Assembly (NCBI GenBank): GCA_035319125.1
Contig: DATHDG010000026.1
Location: 28,558 to 92,557, forward strand
Source of the DNA: Fen-1308 sp035319125
GTDB lineage: Bacteria; Nitrospirota; Thermodesulfovibrionia; Thermodesulfovibrionales; Dissulfurispiraceae
Length of the DNA: 64,000 nucleotides
Reading direction: 5' to 3'
Made by a program: the position numbers and the translations under genes. Positions 62,929 to 64,000 of the stretch are shown in pieces. Under the pieces are notes generated by a model, which ran no database searches, had not been told where the DNA came from, and worked only from the letters and a program-made list of their open reading frames with translations. The number at the start of each line of letters is the position of its first letter. Within the stretch, counting starts at the first letter, position 1.

Positions 62929-63993
62929 TTATTCCTTATTTTTGCCCTTGGTGGCGGTTCTGATGGCAGCATGGGCTGCTACACCGACCACTGCAACGGC
63001 TGCAACGCCGAGTCCTATCTTATCGGCATTGGCCATTACTCCGGCACCTGGAACCTTGGGCATTCTCTTGTAAAATGGATAAGCTGCATCCCAGTTACCA
63101 GGAGTTGAGCATGCAATGCAACCATGTCCTGCCATTACCGGCCAGCTGGTTCCACCGTTCCATCGTACGGTCGGACAGTTCTGATAATTCATAGGACCTT
63201 TGCAGCCCATCTCGTATAAACACCAGCCCTGCCTGGCTCCTTCATCTCCCCAACTCTTGACAAACTGGCCTGCATCGAAATGCGGCCGCCTTTCGCAGTT
63301 GTTATGTATAAGCTTTCCATATGCAAACTTCGGACGGCCATTGCTATCCAGCTCAGGCAGAGCGCCGAAGGTGAGGAAATGAACCACAGTGGCTGTGAAG
63401 TTCTCAACGTTCATCGGACAACCGGCAATATTAACAACCGTTCCGCCAATGGCTTCCTGAACGCCCATATACCCGCACGGGTTCGGACTGGCAGCAGAGA
63501 GGCCACCATAGCATGCGCAATTGCCGACAGCAATGTTTGCCATCGCTCCGGCTGAAACTTCCTTAAGAATCTGCATCGACGATTTGCCAGCTACACAACA
63601 ATATACGCCGCCATCTTTCGAGGAAACTGCGCCTTCATAAACAGCAATGTACTGGCCTTTCTTGTTCTTTAATATATCCTGTAGACACTTCTCAGCGGCA
63701 AAACCGGAAACAGCCTGCAGGGTCTCATGATAGTCGAGTGAAATGATGTCAAGCACAATCTGGGCGATGGTAGGCTTCGTCGCACGCAGTACCGACTCTG
63801 AGTCTCCAGTACACTCTGAAAAATGCATCCATACGACCGACGGCCTCTGTTTCTTCTCAAGGGCTTCAGCTATCTGCGTCGCCCCCGAAGAACAGAGTCC
63901 CAAAGTTGCTGCTGTTGTTGCGCAGAACTTCAGGAAATCTCTGCGCGACACGCCTCGTCGCGTCAGATACGAATAAATGCTCTCGCGCTCCAT
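62929..63993 (-). CDS. hyaA: [NiFe] hydrogenase small subunit with Asp in proximal-cluster motif
   Basis: 354 residues. Tat signal (TRRGVSRRDFLKFC). The first cluster motif reads FSEC61TGD64SESVLR, where the usual residue at 64 is Cys; the other proximal ligands (GNCACYGG, GCPMN) are present. Medial site NCPT...GHGCIAC and distal site IHNNC...GWCLYEMGC are normal. C-terminal membrane helix (IGLGVAAVAVVGVAAHAAI). Three-Cys/one-Asp proximal clusters are known from actinobacterial-type hydrogenases. The ATG at 63993 is 7 nt from the window end, so its ribosome site is outside. Confidence 0.9.
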   Translation of the reverse strand: MERESIYSYLTRRGVSRRDFLKFCATTAATLGLCSSGATQIAEALEKKQRPSVVWMHFSECTGDSESVLRATKPTIAQIVLDIISLDYHETLQAVSGFAAEKCLQDILKNKKGQYIAVYEGAVSSKDGGVYCCVAGKSSMQILKEVSAGAMANIAVGNCACYGGLSAASPNPCGYMGVQEAIGGTVVNIAGCPMNVENFTATVVHFLTFGALPELDSNGRPKFAYGKLIHNNCERRPHFDAGQFVKSWGDEGARQGWCLYEMGCKGPMNYQNCPTVRWNGGTSWPVMAGHGCIACSTPGNWDAAYPFYKRMPKVPGAGVMANADKIGLGVAAVAVVGVAAHAAIRTATKGKNKE

Positions 63994-64000
63994 GCTCGTC

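Overview
The window looks like chromosome from an anaerobic, respiratory, hydrogen-using bacterium. The best guess is Nitrospirota (Thermodesulfovibrio-like) or a neighbouring deltaproteobacterial-type lineage. This is inferred from gene content: a cytochrome b fused to two c-type haem domains, a Flx-Hdr electron-bifurcation locus, a membrane-bound [NiFe] hydrogenase, many PAS/histidine-kinase/NtrC regulators and BioW-type pimeloyl-CoA synthesis. No rRNA is present, so the lineage is not proven. There are no insertion sequences, phages or CRISPR arrays. Base composition looks even and genes are packed in operons.

Layout. 1-3373: the end of nuoN, a Rieske protein and a fused cytochrome b/c (respiratory bc complex), then a REC-GAF-kinase. 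5135-16072 (minus): one tight run of 11 genes with the complete pentose phosphate pathway (tkt-tal-rpiB-zwf-pgl-gnd), an HAD hydrolase, a GNAT enzyme and an Opp/Dpp-type peptide transporter; alkD diverges from it. 17019-20519: PAS protein, Fe-alcohol dehydrogenase, hybrid kinase. 20617-25546: a small exported protein, a lysine-rich histone-like protein and livHMGF. 25604-31319: acylphosphatase, bioB, a small membrane protein, a Crp-family regulator, a 24-residue membrane micropeptide, bioW and a lipid/diacylglycerol kinase. 31386-39330 (minus): hdrC-hdrB-hdrA-flxD-flxC-flxB-flxA. 39331-43097: a long gap, ankyrin protein, Crp-family regulator, PilZ-REC and tRNA-Pro behind merR. 43109-48982: ihfA, dksA, an AI-2E family permease, glutamine-amidotransferase-type hydrolase, D-aminoacylase, amiC and nfu. 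49143-55872: hybrid kinase, then a PhnD-like lipoprotein, Cys-rich HAMP kinase and sigma-54 activator. 56087-58480: an EEP nuclease, a transglutaminase-like protein and a hydrogenase protease. 58477-63993 (minus): hyaABCD-hypC-dcd-pyrF.

The most notable signal is in-frame UGA at cysteine positions in three redox genes. These are the N-terminal Ni-ligand motif of the hydrogenase large subunit (RICGV-U), the N-terminal FAD module of HdrA (CAM-U) and the GCHPGDC motif of FlxD/MvhD. Each UGA is followed within the expected distance by a stem-loop that could be a bacterial SECIS. Plain ORF calling splits all three genes. Sec in HdrA and MvhD homologues is known. Sec at the second cysteine of the N-terminal hydrogenase motif, together with an Asp replacing a proximal-cluster cysteine in the small subunit, is unusual and is the main candidate for something undescribed.

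How it may work together (inference): hydrogen oxidised outside the membrane by HyaABC feeds quinone and the bc complex. Inside the cell, Flx-Hdr links NADH, ferredoxin and a disulfide substrate. The selenocysteine machinery (selA, selB, selC, selD) is not in this window.
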